A stretch of 64,000 nt of DNA, taken from NCBI GenBank assembly GCA_903832285.1, contig CAILAY010000016.1, positions 1 through 64,000 on the forward strand, in the 5' to 3' direction. A model generated the notes under the pieces. That model searched no databases. It saw only the letters and a program-made list of their open reading frames with translations, and was not told the DNA's origin. Origin of the DNA: an uncultured beta proteobacterium (GTDB lineage Bacteria > Pseudomonadota > Gammaproteobacteria > Burkholderiales > Burkholderiaceae_C). Below are positions 61,448-64,000 of the stretch, piece by piece; positions within the stretch are counted from its first letter, which is position 1, and each line of letters opens with the position of its first letter. The translations under genes were made by a program, and so were the position numbers.

Positions 61448-63073
61448 ATGACCAAACCCTTTGCCATCACACTGGACGTGGGCAGTTCGCTGGCGAACCA
61501 CACCGGCTCCTGGCGCACCTCGCGCCCGGTCTACCTAAACCGCATGCCGCCCTGCAACCACCAATGTCCGGCGGGTGAAAACATCCAGCAGTGGCTGTTT
61601 CACGCAGAGTCGGGCGACTACCAGCAGGCCTGGTCGCAACTGGTGCAAGACAACCCGTTTCCAGCCGTCATGGGGCGAGTCTGCTACCACTCCTGCGAAG
61701 GGGCATGCAACCGCGGACAAGTGGACGCCGCGGTAGGCATCAATTCGGTGGAACGCTTTCTGGGCGACCAGGCGATCTCTCAGCGCTGGAAATTCGCACC
61801 CCCAGCGCCCGCAACAGGCAAACGGGTACTCGTGGTCGGGGCCGGACCTTCCGGCCTGTCTGCGGCCTATCACCTGGCCTCCCTGGGGCATCAGGTGACG
61901 GTGTTCGAGGCCGGGCCCCTGCCCGGCGGCATGATGCGCTTTGGCATCCCGCAATACCGCCTGCCGCGGGACGTACTCGACGCCGAAGTGCAGCGCATCG
62001 TCGATCTGGGCGTCGTCATTCACTACAACGCCAAGGTCGTCAACGTGCTGGAGGCGAAGCTGCAAGGCCGCTTTGACGCGGTGTTTCTGGCCGTGGGCGC
62101 GCATATCGCCAAGCGCGCCTTCATTCCCGCGGGCGATTCGGCCAAGGTGCTGGACGCGGTGGCGGTGCTGCGCTCCATGGAAGGCGAGGACAAGCCCCTG
62201 CTGGGGCGCAAGGTCGTGGTCTACGGCGGTGGCAACACCGCCATCGATGTGGCGCGCACCGCAAAACGCCTTGGCGCAACCGAGTCCATCATCGTCTACC
62301 GGCGCAACCGCGAGAAGATGCCGGCGCACGACTTCGAAGTGGAAGAGGCGCTGCAGGAAGGCGTGATGATCAAGTGGCTCTCCACCATCAAACACGCCGG
62401 CGACGCCTCCATCACGGTGGAGAAGATGGCGCTGGACGAAAAGGGTTTCCCGCAGCCCACGGGCGAGTTCGAAACCCTGGAGGCCGATTCTGTCGTGCTG
62501 GCGCTGGGCCAGGACGTGGACCTGTCGCTGATCGAAGGCATTCCCGGGCTCACGGTCGAAGACGGTGTGGTGCAGGTCAATCCGCAGATGATGACGGGTC
62601 ACGCAGGCATCTTTGCCGGTGGCGACATGGTGCCTGCGGAACGCAACGTGACGGTGGCCATCGGTCATGGAAAGAAGGCGGCACGCAACATCGACGCCTG
62701 GCTGCGTGGCGAACGCCTTGTGGCAGCACCCAAAAGCGAACTGGCAGCGTTTGACAAGCTTAACCCCTGGTACTACAGCGACGCACCCAAGACCGTGCGG
62801 CCCATGCTGGATCTGCTGCGGCGGCAATCCACGTTCGAAGAAGTGCAAGGCGGTCTGGACGAGGGCACGGCGGTGTTCGAGGCCAGGCGTTGTCTGTCCT
62901 GCGGCAATTGCTTCGAATGCGACAACTGCTATGGCGTGTGCCCCGACAACGCCGTCATCAAGCACGGCCCCGGCAAGGGTTTTGATTTCAACTACGATTA
63001 CTGCAAGGGCTGCGGCATCTGCGTTGCCGAATGCCCTTGCGGCGCGATCAAGATGATGACCGAAGAGACCTGA
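61448..63073 (+). CDS. FAD/NAD(P)-binding, iron-sulfur electron-transfer subunit with C-terminal ferredoxin domain
   Basis: The 541-residue protein resembles the small subunit of glutamate synthase: N-terminal Cys-rich cluster domain (CNHQCPAGENIQ, CYHSCEGACNRG), FAD-binding VVGAGPSGLSAAYHLA, NAD(P)-binding VVYGGGNTAIDVARTAKRLG, and then, unlike GltD, a C-terminal 2x[4Fe-4S] ferredoxin domain (CLSCGNCFECDNCYGVCP and CKGCGICVAECPCG). AAGGAG precedes the ATG. In this operon it most likely passes electrons between the 2-oxoacid enzyme and NAD(P), as the epsilon subunit of phenylglyoxylate:NAD oxidoreductase does. Confidence 0.88.
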   Translation: MTKPFAITLDVGSSLANHTGSWRTSRPVYLNRMPPCNHQCPAGENIQQWLFHAESGDYQQAWSQLVQDNPFPAVMGRVCYHSCEGACNRGQVDAAVGINSVERFLGDQAISQRWKFAPPAPATGKRVLVVGAGPSGLSAAYHLASLGHQVTVFEAGPLPGGMMRFGIPQYRLPRDVLDAEVQRIVDLGVVIHYNAKVVNVLEAKLQGRFDAVFLAVGAHIAKRAFIPAGDSAKVLDAVAVLRSMEGEDKPLLGRKVVVYGGGNTAIDVARTAKRLGATESIIVYRRNREKMPAHDFEVEEALQEGVMIKWLSTIKHAGDASITVEKMALDEKGFPQPTGEFETLEADSVVLALGQDVDLSLIEGIPGLTVEDGVVQVNPQMMTGHAGIFAGGDMVPAERNVTVAIGHGKKAARNIDAWLRGERLVAAPKSELAAFDKLNPWYYSDAPKTVRPMLDLLRRQSTFEEVQGGLDEGTAVFEARRCLSCGNCFECDNCYGVCPDNAVIKHGPGKGFDFNYDYCKGCGICVAECPCGAIKMMTEET

Positions 63074-63174
63074 CCGACGTCCAAGAGTTGTCGCGCCGGT
63101 TGGGTGATCAAAGCGATCAGGATATTGGAAACTTCTTTGTGAGTGTTTTCGGACATCCCTGCAAGAGGTGAAGA

Positions 63175-63603
63175 ATGCGTAATTTGATGCTGGCGATAAC
63201 GATTTCTTGTGCCTCGCTTTCGAACCATGCCGCATGTATCGACAAGGCCGCGCCAAACGTGGACTGGTATGGCTGTGACAAGCATGGCGAAAACCTGGAA
63301 CAGGCGAATCTGCGGGATGCCAATCTGCGGATGACTGACCTCAGAGGGGTGGTGCTGAAAGGCGCAGATTTGCGCGGTGCGCATCTGGAGGCTGCCGACC
63401 TGGGCAGCATGAAACGCACCGGCAGCGTGCTTCCAGGAGCGAATCTCACCGGCGCCAACCTGCAGCAAGCACATCTTGAAGACACCAATCTGGAGGAAGC
63501 CAGGCTCGACGGCGCAAATCTCGAAGGCGCGAACTTTTATCGCGCCACGTGGATCGATGGCCGCAAGGTGTGTGGCGTGCGCTCGATTGGTGTGTGCAAC
63601 TGA
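63175..63603 (+). CDS. Exported pentapeptide-repeat protein
   Basis: A 142-residue protein with a signal peptide (about 1-20, ending SNHAA before C) and about 13 pentapeptide units of A-[ND]-L-x-x type (QANLRDANLRMTDLRG and so on), forming a right-handed quadrilateral beta-helix. Four cysteines lie in the flanks (two near each end), possibly disulfide-bonded in the periplasm. Function unknown; such folds often cap or bind other proteins. Confidence 0.8.
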   Translation: MRNLMLAITISCASLSNHAACIDKAAPNVDWYGCDKHGENLEQANLRDANLRMTDLRGVVLKGADLRGAHLEAADLGSMKRTGSVLPGANLTGANLQQAHLEDTNLEEARLDGANLEGANFYRATWIDGRKVCGVRSIGVCN

Positions 63604-63633
63604 AAAGTCGCGCTCCCCGTCAGCGCAGCAGGA

Positions 63634-63978
63634 TCAGCCCGGCATTTCGACCGTGACCTTGAAGGATGCGTACCACTCTGACAGGTTCTCGATGTCGGCG
63701 TCTGACAGCGTCTTCGCAATGACGTTCATCTGGTCGTTCTGGCGGCGGCCAGTTCGGAACGCGCGCAGTTGTTCCCGCAGGTATTCCTTCTGCTGTCCGC
63801 TCAGATTGGCCGCACCCATCAGCGTGGCGACGCCATTGAAACCGTGGCAGTTTTCGCATAGGGCCTGCGCCTTGGTCCGAGCGGCGGCCAAGTCGGCTGA
63901 CTGGGCCGCTTCGGGCAGAGCGCCCGCCAACGTCACCAGCGCGACGGCGGCCGCCAAGTAATCTTTGGATCTGCGCAT
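63634..63978 (-). CDS. Small periplasmic cytochrome c
   Basis: A 114-residue class I cytochrome c: signal peptide (LAAAVALVTLAGALPEAAQSA), haem site CENCHG and a probable Met ligand in NDQMNVIAK. It resembles cytochrome c553-like electron carriers. ATG 63978 is used; a TTG five codons earlier near the window edge is the track's choice. Convergent with the pentapeptide gene, 30 bases apart. Confidence 0.88.
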   Translation of the reverse strand: MRRSKDYLAAAVALVTLAGALPEAAQSADLAAARTKAQALCENCHGFNGVATLMGAANLSGQQKEYLREQLRAFRTGRRQNDQMNVIAKTLSDADIENLSEWYASFKVTVEMPG

Positions 63979-64000
63979 TTCTTGATGACTCAATGAGAAA

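Noticed and set aside
61535-63256. 573-residue minus-strand ORF opposite the flavoprotein gene
   Set aside because: Shadow; its apparent His/Arg-rich protein has no fold pattern.

Overview
The window reads as a chromosomal piece of a betaproteobacterium of the order Burkholderiales, probably family Comamonadaceae (Rhodoferax-like). That inference rests on the housekeeping block serS-ispH-fkpB-radC ... hemW-rdgB-rph-PP2C/kinase-yicC-gmk-rpoZ-spoT-greB and on protein style; no phylogeny was run. The first 33 bases are Illumina adapter sequence, so the left edge is a contig end and the first gene is cut by it.

Region 1 (34-25154) is a beta-1,3-glucan (laminarin-type) utilisation locus under one LacI-family regulator. 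On one side are a large carbohydrate-binding lipoprotein (truncated), a secreted GH81 endo-beta-1,3-glucanase, an outer-membrane porin, a GH17 lipoprotein and a GH30 enzyme. On the other is a tight minus-strand run of nine genes: GH16, GH17, GH17, a small membrane protein, an MFS sugar transporter fused to a GH17 domain, glgC, glgA, pgm and a GH94-clan phosphorylase (probably GH149/GH161-like). Four perfect copies of the palindrome TGAAAGCGCTTTCA sit in the control regions of these units. One lies directly downstream of a near-consensus sigma-70 promoter (TTGACC-16 bp-TATAAT) for the nine-gene run. The inferred flow is: polymer cut outside, oligosaccharides through porin and transporter, cytoplasmic trimming, phosphorolysis to glucose-1-phosphate, then either Pgm to glycolysis or GlgC/GlgA to glycogen.

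Region 2 (25399-44317) holds a DOPA-dioxygenase-like gene and then a dense minus-strand signalling cluster: two copies of an unusual HTH-receiver regulator, five histidine kinases or kinase-like proteins (one a hybrid with two receivers and an Hpt domain), two receiver/PAS-GGDEF pairs with degenerate catalytic motifs, an RpfG-type HD-GYP phosphodiesterase, and a PhnD-like periplasmic binding protein beside a membrane kinase. Many genes overlap by 4-30 bases. The theme is phosphorelay plus cyclic-di-GMP control; the signal is unknown.

Region 3 (44578-58317) is housekeeping: tRNA-Ser(CGA) just downstream of serS, then isoprenoid, translation, RNA-processing, nucleotide-sanitation, stringent-response and transcription-factor genes, and a PP2C/Ser-Thr kinase pair.

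Region 4 (58444-63978) is an operon for a 2-oxoacid:acceptor oxidoreductase (gamma, alpha, beta) with a FAD/NAD(P)/ferredoxin-type electron-transfer subunit, preceded by an FNR-box-like site, followed by an exported pentapeptide-repeat protein and a small cytochrome c.

Start codons were re-chosen where the ORF track began too early. The many long antisense ORFs of the track are shadows of high-GC genes and are omitted.
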